Assembly: GCF_003024515.2 (NCBI RefSeq)
Contig: NZ_PYIX02000019.1
Coordinates: 1 to 64,000 of the forward strand
Source of the DNA: Acinetobacter sichuanensis
GTDB taxonomy: Bacteria > Pseudomonadota > Gammaproteobacteria > Pseudomonadales > Moraxellaceae
Length of the DNA stretch: 64,000 nucleotides
Direction: 5' to 3'
The notes beneath the pieces were generated by a model. That model did not search any database, was not told the origin of the DNA, and saw only the letters and a list, made by a program, of their open reading frames with translations. Shown piece by piece: positions 9,003-16,879 of the stretch (position 1 is the first letter of the stretch; each line of letters begins with the position of its first letter). The position numbers and the translations under genes were made by a program.

Positions 9003-10286
9003 ATGACTAAGCAATTAAAATCATTTATTGACGTCGCAAAGGACTCAGATTTTCCCATTCAAAATTTGCCTTATGGCATATTCAGCCAAACGCAGGATGG
9101 TGAACGCCGTGTAGGCGTCGCATTAGGTGAATGGGTCGTTGATTTATCAGTATTAGAAGCTCATGGTTTTTTAAAAATTCAAGCGGGTGAACAATTTTTT
9201 AATCAGCCTACACTGAATAAATTTATTGCTACAGGTAAATCGCATTGGTCTAATATTCGTGCTGAATTACAAACTTTATTGTCTGCTGACCATGCAACGC
9301 TACGTGATCATCAGACATTACGTGATCAAGTATTTTTTAAACAAACCGATGTCTATATGCACTTACCTGTTCAAGTGACAGGTTATACCGATTTTTATTC
9401 CTCTAAAGAACATGCCACCAATGTAGGCTGTATGTTCCGTGATCCTAAAAATGCCTTATTGGCAAATTGGTCAGAACTACCTGTGGGCTATAATGGTCGT
9501 GCCAGTTCGGTTGTTGTTAGTGGAACTGATATTGTTCGTCCTTCAGGTCAAATTAAACTCCCTACAGAAGAACGTCCAATATTCTCTGCTTGTCGTAAGC
9601 TTGATTTTGAACTTGAAACAGGCTTTATTATTGGTCAATCCAACCCATTAGGCATACCTATTTCAATTGAAAATGCATGGGATCATATTTTCGGTATGGT
9701 TCTATTTAATGATTGGTCTGCACGTGACTTACAACAATGGGAATATGTGCCTTTAGGTCCATTTAATGCCAAAACTTTTGCTTCATCTATTTCACCTTGG
9801 ATTGTGACTTTAGAAGCGCTTGAACCCTTTAAAACGCATTCGCCAAAACAAGAACCACAACCGTTGAACTATTTACGCGAAGATCATAGTAGCAACAGTT
9901 ACGATATTCATTTATCTGTTGAGTTAAAAGCTCAACATGCTGAAGTTGCAGATGTCATTAGCCAAACCAATTTTAAATATATGTATTGGTCTATGGCACA
10001 GCAATTGACCCATCACACGATCGCTGGTTGTAATGTCCAAGTAGGAGACTTGATGGGTTCAGGCACTATTTCTGGTCCAACACCTCACTCCTATGGTTCA
10101 TTATTAGAAATCACTTGGAATGCAACTCAACCTCTGACTTTGTCTAATGGCGAACAGCGCAGTTTTCTACAAGATGGCGATACATTGATCATGAAAGGAT
10201 ATTGTCAAAAAGAAAATTTACGTATTGGTTTTGGGGAAGTATCAGGAAAAGTATTACCTGCGCTTAGCTTTAACTTTGCATCATAA
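9003..10286 (+). CDS. fahA: Fumarylacetoacetase (fumarylacetoacetate hydrolase)
   Basis: A 427-residue full-length enzyme that hydrolyses 4-fumarylacetoacetate to fumarate and acetoacetate, the last step of the homogentisate route. The N-terminal SH3-like domain starts SDFPIQNLPYGIF. The catalytic FAH domain has the metal-ligand region (FELETGFIIG, with Glu-x-Glu) and NDWSARDLQQWEY, both characteristic of true fumarylacetoacetases. AAGGA at 8991-8995 is too close to the ATG at 8997, so ATG 9003 (7-base spacing) is preferred. It heads the operon with maiA 12 bp downstream. Equivalent to hmgB in Pseudomonas nomenclature. Confidence 0.92.
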   Translation: MTKQLKSFIDVAKDSDFPIQNLPYGIFSQTQDGERRVGVALGEWVVDLSVLEAHGFLKIQAGEQFFNQPTLNKFIATGKSHWSNIRAELQTLLSADHATLRDHQTLRDQVFFKQTDVYMHLPVQVTGYTDFYSSKEHATNVGCMFRDPKNALLANWSELPVGYNGRASSVVVSGTDIVRPSGQIKLPTEERPIFSACRKLDFELETGFIIGQSNPLGIPISIENAWDHIFGMVLFNDWSARDLQQWEYVPLGPFNAKTFASSISPWIVTLEALEPFKTHSPKQEPQPLNYLREDHSSNSYDIHLSVELKAQHAEVADVISQTNFKYMYWSMAQQLTHHTIAGCNVQVGDLMGSGTISGPTPHSYGSLLEITWNATQPLTLSNGEQRSFLQDGDTLIMKGYCQKENLRIGFGEVSGKVLPALSFNFAS

Positions 10287-10298
10287 GAGAATATCAAT

Positions 10299-10949
10299 AT
10301 GAAACTGTATGGATATTTTCGAAGTTCAGCAGCTTATCGTGTACGTATTGCTTTAAATTTAAAAGGTTTAAATGCAGACTTACTTTCAATCCATTTAGTT
10401 AAAAATGGAGGAGAACAACACAGTGCAGCGTATCGTCAACTTAACTCAAGTCAATTGGTTCCGACTTGGGTTGAAGATGAAAATGAATGCAGTTTCATCT
10501 TGACCCAATCGCTCAGTATTTTGGAGTATTTAGAAGAAAAGTTTACAGATATTCCATTACTTCCCCTAGATTTACAACAACGTGCTTTGATTCGTGCTTT
10601 TAGTCAAAGTATTGCTTGTGATATTCATCCACTGAATAACTTACGCGTCTTGCAATTTTTAAAACATCAATATGAAATTTCAGATGAGCAAAAAATGCAG
10701 TGGTATAGACATTGGGTGGATATTGGTTTTTCGAGCTTAGAAAAGCAATTACAACACTCAAATGGACAATTTTGTTTTGGTGAATTGCCAACTTTTGCCG
10801 ATTGTTGCCTCATTCCACAAGTATATAACGCATTACGTTTCAATATTGATTTATCAGCTTATCCAAAAATTCAATCGATTTATCAACATTGCAACACACT
10901 TATTGCATTTCAAAATGCTGCACCTGAACAACAGGCTGATGCAGTATAA
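10299..10949 (+). CDS. maiA: Maleylacetoacetate isomerase (zeta-class GST)
   Basis: A 216-residue zeta-class glutathione transferase that isomerises 4-maleylacetoacetate to 4-fumarylacetoacetate. The N-terminal thioredoxin-like domain carries the zeta signature (FRSSAAYRVRIALNLKG, residues 7-23), whose serines bind and activate glutathione. The SQSIACDIHPLNNLRVL segment (about 105-121) is also typical of the family. It lies between fumarylacetoacetase and the VOC protein on one transcript. Equivalent to hmgC. Confidence 0.92.
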   Translation: MKLYGYFRSSAAYRVRIALNLKGLNADLLSIHLVKNGGEQHSAAYRQLNSSQLVPTWVEDENECSFILTQSLSILEYLEEKFTDIPLLPLDLQQRALIRAFSQSIACDIHPLNNLRVLQFLKHQYEISDEQKMQWYRHWVDIGFSSLEKQLQHSNGQFCFGELPTFADCCLIPQVYNALRFNIDLSAYPKIQSIYQHCNTLIAFQNAAPEQQADAV

Positions 10950-10969
10950 TTTTATAAGGATATTCATTT

Positions 10970-11530
10970 ATGACCATTCAAGTCGAAAAGATTCATCATG
11001 TTGCTTATCGCTGTAAAGATGCCAAAGAAACCGTAGAATGGTACAAAAAAAATCTAAATATGGACTTTATTTTGGCATTTGCTGAAGATTATGTACCGTC
11101 AACAAAAGCTTTTGATCCATATATGCATCTTTTTTTAGATGCAGGTCATGGCAATGTCTTGGCATTTTTTGAATTACCTACACAACCTGAAATGGGACGT
11201 GATGAAAATACGCCTAAATGGGTTCAACATATTGCGCTCAAAGTGAAAGACCGTGCAGCATTAATTGAAGCCAAAGCACATTTAGAAAATAATGGTATAG
11301 ATGTATTGGGTATCACTAATCATGGTATTTTTCATTCTATTTACTTTTTTGATCCTAATGGGCATCGTTTAGAACTCGCTTATGATGATGAAAAAGCACC
11401 TGCTAAAATTGCCATGATTACAGAAGAAATGAAGCATGAAATGCTAGAGCAGTGGTCAAAAACCAAACGTGCGCCTCATCATACTCATTTTTTACATGCC
11501 GATGAGTTAGCGCAAAAAACTGATGCTTAA
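10970..11530 (+). CDS. VOC-fold metalloprotein, candidate homogentisate ring-cleavage enzyme
   Basis: A 186-residue single-chain vicinal-oxygen-chelate protein with two beta-alpha-beta3 modules. Putative metal ligands are visible at His9 or His10 (KIHHVAY), Glu68 (AFFELP), His87 (WVQHIAL) and Glu135 (GHRLELAY), so the site is complete. It is the last gene of the fahA-maiA operon (20 bp after maiA) and is followed by a strong terminator. No HmgA-type cupin homogentisate dioxygenase is encoded in the window, yet both enzymes downstream of that step are. The simplest reading is that this protein opens homogentisate; a glyoxalase or isomerase role is the alternative. Confidence 0.7.
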   Translation: MTIQVEKIHHVAYRCKDAKETVEWYKKNLNMDFILAFAEDYVPSTKAFDPYMHLFLDAGHGNVLAFFELPTQPEMGRDENTPKWVQHIALKVKDRAALIEAKAHLENNGIDVLGITNHGIFHSIYFFDPNGHRLELAYDDEKAPAKIAMITEEMKHEMLEQWSKTKRAPHHTHFLHADELAQKTDA

Positions 11531-11566
11531 ACTCATGATGAACTGAAAAATAAAATACCAAAACCT

Positions 11567-11601
11567 AGTTAAAGTAAGACAAGCTCTTACTTTAACTTTG
11601 A
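11567..11601 (+). terminator. Strong hairpin terminator after the fahA operon
   Basis: AGTTAAAGTAAGA (11567-11579) and TCTTACTTTAACT (11585-11597) form a perfect 13-bp stem with a 5-base loop, followed by TTG and AT-rich sequence. It ends the fahA-maiA-VOC transcript. Confidence 0.75.
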
Positions 11602-11806
11602 TTAAAAATTTTGATCACTTCACTTTTTTACGATGATGATCCTGATATATTGAATCTACGATTACATAAACACAATAATTATTATTAAATCAATCTTAAA
11701 AAATGAATAAAAATTTTATTACAATAGAGAGCCTTATATTTTGCTTTTTTGCAATATATAAAAATTAATATATTTAAAAAATCATATGAAAAAAGTGAGA
11801 AAAATA

Positions 11807-12187
11807 ATGTCAAATTTGAACAAACCCGAAAGTCAATATAATCCTTTAGATTGGTTTATTAAATGTCTAAAAAATTATGCCAATTTTTCAGGTCGCGCAC
11901 GTCGTAAAGAATATTGGTTCTTTGTTCTTATACAATTCATTCTCTTGATTATTGCAGGTATTTTAGATTCTGTAATTTTCAAAAAACCTTTTATCTTTTA
12001 TACCATTACTGCACTTGGTTTATTTATTCCTGCTGTTGCAGTAGGGGTACGACGTATGCATGATATTGGACGTACAGGATGGTTATTATTACTGAGTTGT
12101 ATTCCTTTGATTGGGCTTATTGTGCTCTATTGGCTTGCGAGTAATACATCACCTGAAACGAATAAATGGGGACAACCTGCTAAATAA
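11807..12187 (+). CDS. DUF805 inner-membrane protein
   Basis: A 126-residue protein with the DUF805 hallmarks: NPLDWFIKCLKNYANFSGRARRKEYW near the start, then three or four membrane segments, and GVRRMHDIGRTGWLLL near residue 85. DUF805 proteins are small integral membrane proteins of unknown role, common in Acinetobacter. ATG 11807 is chosen because GTGAGA lies about 8 bases upstream; ATG 11786 (7 residues longer) has no visible ribosome binding site but cannot be excluded. It is monocistronic with its own terminator. Confidence 0.85.
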   Translation: MSNLNKPESQYNPLDWFIKCLKNYANFSGRARRKEYWFFVLIQFILLIIAGILDSVIFKKPFIFYTITALGLFIPAVAVGVRRMHDIGRTGWLLLLSCIPLIGLIVLYWLASNTSPETNKWGQPAK

Positions 12188-12212
12188 TTTGGTCATCTTA
12201 TGATTTAAAAAC

Positions 12213-12277
12213 AACTCAGTCTAATCTGTCGAACTATAGTAAAAATCGATATTTCCACAGTTTAGACTGAGTTTTTT
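12213..12277 (+). terminator. Terminator after the DUF805 gene
   Basis: AACTCAGTCTAA (12213-12224) pairs perfectly with TTAGACTGAGTT (12262-12273), followed by a T-run. The loop is long (37 bases), but the 12-bp stem and T-run are convincing. Confidence 0.65.
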
Positions 12278-12476
12278 AATCACGCTTTTTTGTTACATCT
12301 ATATTGAGCTGAAACGATAATGCAAAGCATCATACAGTAAAGTAAAAGCCCTCTTCTTGTTTCACGTGGAGCCATTGACTCAATGAGGAGTTGACCGAAT
12401 GAAATAATAATTCCATGAATACATATCATTTAATTTATTATCTCATTCATACAATTTATACAATAAATTGTTTTAA

Positions 12477-13448
12477 CTATTTAATTTTTTTCACTGTTCT
12501 AAAACCAACATGACTAATCCCTAAGTCAGCTTCTTGTGAATGTCGTGCAGAAGCACGATAACGCATACAATAATTGGATGCACATAAAAATGATCCTCCT
12601 TTAATTGTATATTGATTAAATGTTGAAGCTTGATGTGACTTTAACTGTTGTACTCCCATATGATCATCATGTGTGCCTGAAAACGGACTATTGGTATATT
12701 CCCAAACATTTCCAATCATGTCATATAAGCCAAAACCATTGGCAGCAAAGCAACCCACTGGTGCAACATCCGTAAAACCATCTTTACTGTCATTTTGATA
12801 AGGAAACTCGCCTTGCCATACATTGGCATTGATATGTTCCAGATCTGCACTCACATCTCGCGCTTTCGTAAAACCTTTGGCTGCATATTCCCACTGTTCT
12901 TCTGTAGGAAGTTCATGTCCCAACCAATCTGCATAAGCAATCGCATCTTTCAGCGTAATCATTCGAACAGGTTCATTGGGTAAAATTTGACGACTTGCAT
13001 TTTCTCCCCAAGGCTTTTTCCAAGATGCACCTTTAACCAAAGACCACCAAGCTAACTCTTTGACTTGTCCTTGTGGTGGTATAAATACAGCAGCTTCACC
13101 TTGTTTTTCAGCTTCAGTGATATAGCCTGTTGCTTTAACAAAGCTTTCAAACTGCGCGTTGGTGACTTCGGTTTCATCCATCCAGAAATCTGTAACAGTC
13201 CGCTCACTTTGGTACAATGCGCGTTCTTCAGGATAACTTTCATTATTTCCAATTTGGAAAGTACCCCCTGTAATTTTTACCATACCTGCTTCAGGTTTTT
13301 TCATCCAGTTTTGAGGCAATCCAGAATACTGTTGGCATTGGGTTTTTCCACCTAACTTAACTTCTTTAGAGATTGAAGTCGTTTTTTCACTACAAGCTGT
13401 TATTAGTAAAAATACTACAGGTAATGTTAGGTATTTAAAAAAATTCAT
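12477..13448 (-). CDS. Formylglycine-generating enzyme (sulfatase-activating) lipoprotein
   Basis: A 323-residue SUMF1/FGE-domain protein. Residues 1-19 form a lipoprotein signal ending in a lipobox (LITAC, Cys19), so it should be anchored in the periplasm. The FGE domain (about 52-320) keeps the family motifs GGTFQIG, DETEVTNAQF, LPTEEQWEYAA and GNVWEY. It also has the catalytic pair Cys289 and Cys294 in GGSFLCASNYCMRYR, matching the CxxxxC copper site of genuine FGEs. It should convert a sulfatase active-site cysteine to formylglycine. An exported cysteine-type arylsulfatase is encoded at 50.2-51.9 kb, a possible client. Many FGE-fold lipoproteins lack the cysteines; this one does not. Confidence 0.82.
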   Translation of the reverse strand: MNFFKYLTLPVVFLLITACSEKTTSISKEVKLGGKTQCQQYSGLPQNWMKKPEAGMVKITGGTFQIGNNESYPEERALYQSERTVTDFWMDETEVTNAQFESFVKATGYITEAEKQGEAAVFIPPQGQVKELAWWSLVKGASWKKPWGENASRQILPNEPVRMITLKDAIAYADWLGHELPTEEQWEYAAKGFTKARDVSADLEHINANVWQGEFPYQNDSKDGFTDVAPVGCFAANGFGLYDMIGNVWEYTNSPFSGTHDDHMGVQQLKSHQASTFNQYTIKGGSFLCASNYCMRYRASARHSQEADLGISHVGFRTVKKIK

Positions 13449-13983
13449 CGTCCTTGATCTCTTTTCCGTTCATATCAATCATTTAATCGCTTTATTGCTT
13501 GAACAAATATGTATTCAAAAATAAAGCCCTTAATCTAAACACATTTTTTCAGTTTAACGATATTTTTTTAAATTATTTATCTCATTTTTTTAAAAATCCA
13601 GATCAACCATTATTATTTATAAAAATTTGATTTTTCTATCTTTATTTTAAACATAATAACAATTCAGTGACACAACACATGCATTAATTTATATTATTTA
13701 TAGACTAATTTTTAATCTTAGTAGAAAAAACCGACCGCTTTGGAATTCAATTTTTCTTTTAATCAAAAATTTGTACAAAAATGTATAAAATTATCCTAAC
13801 AATTTTTCAAACTTCAAATATCTAAAATAAAAGTATATTGATCATCTGCATTCATAAATCATAAAGTTATAAAAAATTGTTGCTATAAATTATGAAATTT
13901 CAACAAATTTTCGGTGGTTATTTCTTCTATTTTACGTTAAAAAATAACCAATAACGAATATTTGAGCATTGATATTAATCGTA
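13449..13983. other. AT-rich intergenic region upstream of the exopolysaccharide operon
   Basis: 535 bases of very AT-rich sequence between the divergent FGE and exopolysaccharide genes. It must contain both promoters, but no -35/-10 pair, operator or RNA element stands out above the base composition, and I find no credible small ORF. Confidence 0.5.
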
Positions 13984-14733
13984 ATGAAAATACGTACAGT
14001 GCAAACCACCATGTCGTGGATTCTCACGGCACATATTTTCATAGCAATTATTGCTTATGAATGGTTACCTGCATCTTTTCGAGGCAGTTGGATCTTTATT
14101 TTCTTGCTATTAATTGCAGGGAGTTTCTTAACTGTAGGATGGGCACTCATTCTCGGTTTGGTCACTTTTGTTGCTGTGGCTGTATACTTTCTTTTAGACT
14201 TAGCAAACCAAACCTATATTGAACGCCAATTATTATTACTGTTTATTATTCCGATTACACCTGTCTTACTGAGTGCGATCCGTCATAATTTACAAAGCAG
14301 TTTAGATAATTTCCAGTCAGTTGAAGTTTATCAACAAAAAATTCAATACGATGTTTTACCTTTGTCAGCCCTAGACAATGTCAAAACTGAACTGAATAAA
14401 ATGCTCGAAAAAGCATTGATTCCACAATATGAAATCTTTCAAATCCTCATTACCAATCACAGTCTTATTGAAGATATGCTTGGTGCTGATGTCTGGAAAA
14501 ACACACAAAATCAAATTATTGAAAAGTTAAATTGTCCTTCTAATGAAATTTCTTTTCATTTTATCAATCAAGAATTAAGTGAAATTTATAGCATAGTAAT
14601 CCGCGATTCCAAACAACAGGAATATCCAAGTTTTATTCAAAATTTAAAAGATATCGCAACACTTCGTCTCAACATCAAACAAGAGATTATTCACAGCTCC
14701 TCAGTCAATCAAATGATATCAGGAGAGCGCTAA
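13984..14733 (+). CDS. Membrane protein of unknown function, first gene of exopolysaccharide operon
   Basis: A 249-residue protein with three or four membrane segments in the first 100 residues (including WIFIFLLLIAGSFLTVGWAL and LLLLFIIPITPVLLSAI). A soluble domain of about 150 residues with no recognised motif follows. The frame is open to a TTG at 13969, but ATG 13984 is the first ATG; no strong ribosome binding site supports either. The stop is directly followed by the next ATG. The position ahead of a BcsA/PgaC-like synthase suggests a role in control or assembly of the polymer machine, but the sequence does not show which. Confidence 0.65.
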   Translation: MKIRTVQTTMSWILTAHIFIAIIAYEWLPASFRGSWIFIFLLLIAGSFLTVGWALILGLVTFVAVAVYFLLDLANQTYIERQLLLLFIIPITPVLLSAIRHNLQSSLDNFQSVEVYQQKIQYDVLPLSALDNVKTELNKMLEKALIPQYEIFQILITNHSLIEDMLGADVWKNTQNQIIEKLNCPSNEISFHFINQELSEIYSIVIRDSKQQEYPSFIQNLKDIATLRLNIKQEIIHSSSVNQMISGER

Positions 14734-15639
14734 ATGTCTGTCCTACTCAATGTATGTGGTCTGATTCTTTCTACTCAAACGATACCTGATATAACACTTA
14801 TACAGTTTTATCAACAATACTACTATTGTGATATTCAAGTATTAGATCAAGAAGATACACCGCCTCTTGCTCCTCAATATCCTATTTCAGCCTATTTTCC
14901 AAATATTCGACAATGGTGGCCTGTCTTTACCATTGATCAAGTTGGCAGTGCCAGTTATAAACGCATCATTCAGCATGGCATTAAACCTGGGCTAATTTTG
15001 CCCAATGAATATTTTAACATCCGTAATTATTACAAAGCTAAAAAAGCAGTGAGCGAAGGTGCTATTCCTCTTGCACTTTATGAATCAAGACAGCCGCATT
15101 ATTTTGCTTCTAAAGCAACGTTTTCTACTGCGATTGGCTTACGCCCTTTAGGTGCTTTTACCACCACAGGTTGGGACAATAATTTAAATCTGCAACCTGC
15201 AGGTACTTATATTGTTCAAAATCAAAATAACAATACCTTACCCTTACCCACACGTGAAATTCTAGATAGATCACATTATTTTTATCATGCTCAACAGAAC
15301 ACAGAACAAGGCAATGGCTATCAAGTAATTGTTAACCCTTCAACCTCGATCAGCTTAGATAATATTCGTTATCCAAAACTTGGAATTGCATGGACTTTTA
15401 ATGACATTGATTACCTCAGTACACCTGAGCAAATTCAAACCAATGCTTTTGGTTATTTATTTATTATTTTAAGTACTGTTGTGATCCCTCTCGATTTTAT
15501 TTTGCCACGTACTTATCCCGATGTACTGCGGTTTTTTGGCAGTTCGATATCTTGGATTTCCTTACTTTTAGGTGGCATTTTACTGCTCATTTTCATTGTT
15601 TCAATTTTTAGAAAAGTGAGATCTCATGGCGCCGATTGA
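14734..15639 (+). CDS. Unknown protein with C-terminal membrane segments, exopolysaccharide operon
   Basis: A 301-residue protein preceded by AGGAGAG. Residues 1-235 are soluble or exported with many aromatic residues (for example PNIRQWWPVFTIDQVG). Two membrane segments lie near 240-260 (FGYLFIILSTVVIPLDFIL) and 275-292 (SWISLLLGGILLLIFIV), then a short basic tail. I do not recognise the family. Its 3' end overlaps the synthase gene by 14 bases, which argues for tight coupling with polymer synthesis. Confidence 0.65.
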   Translation: MSVLLNVCGLILSTQTIPDITLIQFYQQYYYCDIQVLDQEDTPPLAPQYPISAYFPNIRQWWPVFTIDQVGSASYKRIIQHGIKPGLILPNEYFNIRNYYKAKKAVSEGAIPLALYESRQPHYFASKATFSTAIGLRPLGAFTTTGWDNNLNLQPAGTYIVQNQNNNTLPLPTREILDRSHYFYHAQQNTEQGNGYQVIVNPSTSISLDNIRYPKLGIAWTFNDIDYLSTPEQIQTNAFGYLFIILSTVVIPLDFILPRTYPDVLRFFGSSISWISLLLGGILLLIFIVSIFRKVRSHGAD

Positions 15640-16879
15640 TATTTTATTTCTATTTGGATTTCTCGGGATATGGATACCACAAACCTTTTGGGCATGGTTG
15701 AGTTATCAAGCTTGGAAATATTCCAAAACAGCAGAACAGGAATTAAATCATCTTCCTGTTCCTGAAGAATGGCCATTTTTAAGTGTGCTCATTCCGGCGT
15801 ATAACGAAGCTGTGGTCATTGAAGAAACTTTACATGCTATTGCGAAGCAAGACTATCCTGCTCATGCTTATGAGGTTTTACTCATTAATGATGGTTCTAA
15901 AGACAATACTCTAGAAATCGCTGAGCGCTTGGCTCAACAATATCCTTGCATTAAAATCGTGAATGTTCCTAAAGGCATGGGTGGTAAAGGGAAATCACGT
16001 ACATTAAACAATGGTTTACCTCATGCAAAAGGTGAATTAATCGTGGTTTATGATGCCGATAGTACACCTGAGCCTAACTGTGTCAGACTTTTAGCTCAGA
16101 CTTTACTTGCAGACAAAAAATTGGTCGCAGTCAATGGTAAAGTGAGAACGCGAAATTGGGATGATAGCCCTTTGACACGTTTTATTGCGATCGAATTTAT
16201 TTTTTTCCAATGGATTTTCCAAGGTGGACGCTGGCAAAGTTTTGAACTTTCTACCTTAATGGGAACCAACTATGTGATTTGGCGTGATGTACTCGAAACA
16301 CTTGGGGGCTTTGATGAAAAATCTCTCGTCGATGATACAGAAATGAGTTTCCGAATTTTTCTCGGAAAAAAAAGAATTAAATGGGTACCTTATGCAATCG
16401 GTTGGCAACAAGACCCACCTTCACTGAGTGTTTTTATTAAGCAACGTTCACGCTGGACACAAGGTAACTTTTACGTCACTCAGAAGTATTTACCTGTTGC
16501 AATTCGGACTCCTTTTCCAATTGGTATCGAAATTTTTAACAATATCATGTGCTATATCATGTTTGTGCCTGCATTAATCTGGAGTCATATCACGCTCATT
16601 ATAGGGTTATTAGGTATTGCTGGTGTCAGTGTTCCAGGTCCATTCACCTTTTTATGGGCACTCTCTTTTCTGCTTTATGTCGCACAAATGTGGTTTACCC
16701 TTTCTTTGGAAAAAGCACCTACAAAATTATATGGTTATTCCGTTCTTTCTTATATTAGCTATTCGCAAATTTTTCTTTTTATCGTTGCCAAAGCGGCTTA
16801 CGAGATGCTGAAAAATAAAATTCAGGGTAATTCTTTACAATGGTACAAAACAGAACGCAGTCAGGAGAAGAAAAAATGA
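15626..16879 (+). CDS. Processive GT2 glycosyltransferase (BcsA/PgaC/NfrB-like polysaccharide synthase)
   Basis: A 417-residue inner-membrane synthase. An N-terminal membrane segment is followed by a GT-A domain with the processive family 2 motifs. These are LINDGSKDNT (about 86-95), DAD at 143-145, the catalytic aspartates in LVDDTEMSF (236-237) and QRSRW at 273-277. Several C-terminal membrane helices form the translocation channel. No PilZ or MshEN c-di-GMP domain is fused. With a BcsB-like partner, an NfrA-like outer membrane protein and a UDP-GlcNAc 2-epimerase nearby, the donor sugar is probably UDP-ManNAc or UDP-GlcNAc (inferred). Confidence 0.85.
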   Translation: MAPIDILFLFGFLGIWIPQTFWAWLSYQAWKYSKTAEQELNHLPVPEEWPFLSVLIPAYNEAVVIEETLHAIAKQDYPAHAYEVLLINDGSKDNTLEIAERLAQQYPCIKIVNVPKGMGGKGKSRTLNNGLPHAKGELIVVYDADSTPEPNCVRLLAQTLLADKKLVAVNGKVRTRNWDDSPLTRFIAIEFIFFQWIFQGGRWQSFELSTLMGTNYVIWRDVLETLGGFDEKSLVDDTEMSFRIFLGKKRIKWVPYAIGWQQDPPSLSVFIKQRSRWTQGNFYVTQKYLPVAIRTPFPIGIEIFNNIMCYIMFVPALIWSHITLIIGLLGIAGVSVPGPFTFLWALSFLLYVAQMWFTLSLEKAPTKLYGYSVLSYISYSQIFLFIVAKAAYEMLKNKIQGNSLQWYKTERSQEKKK

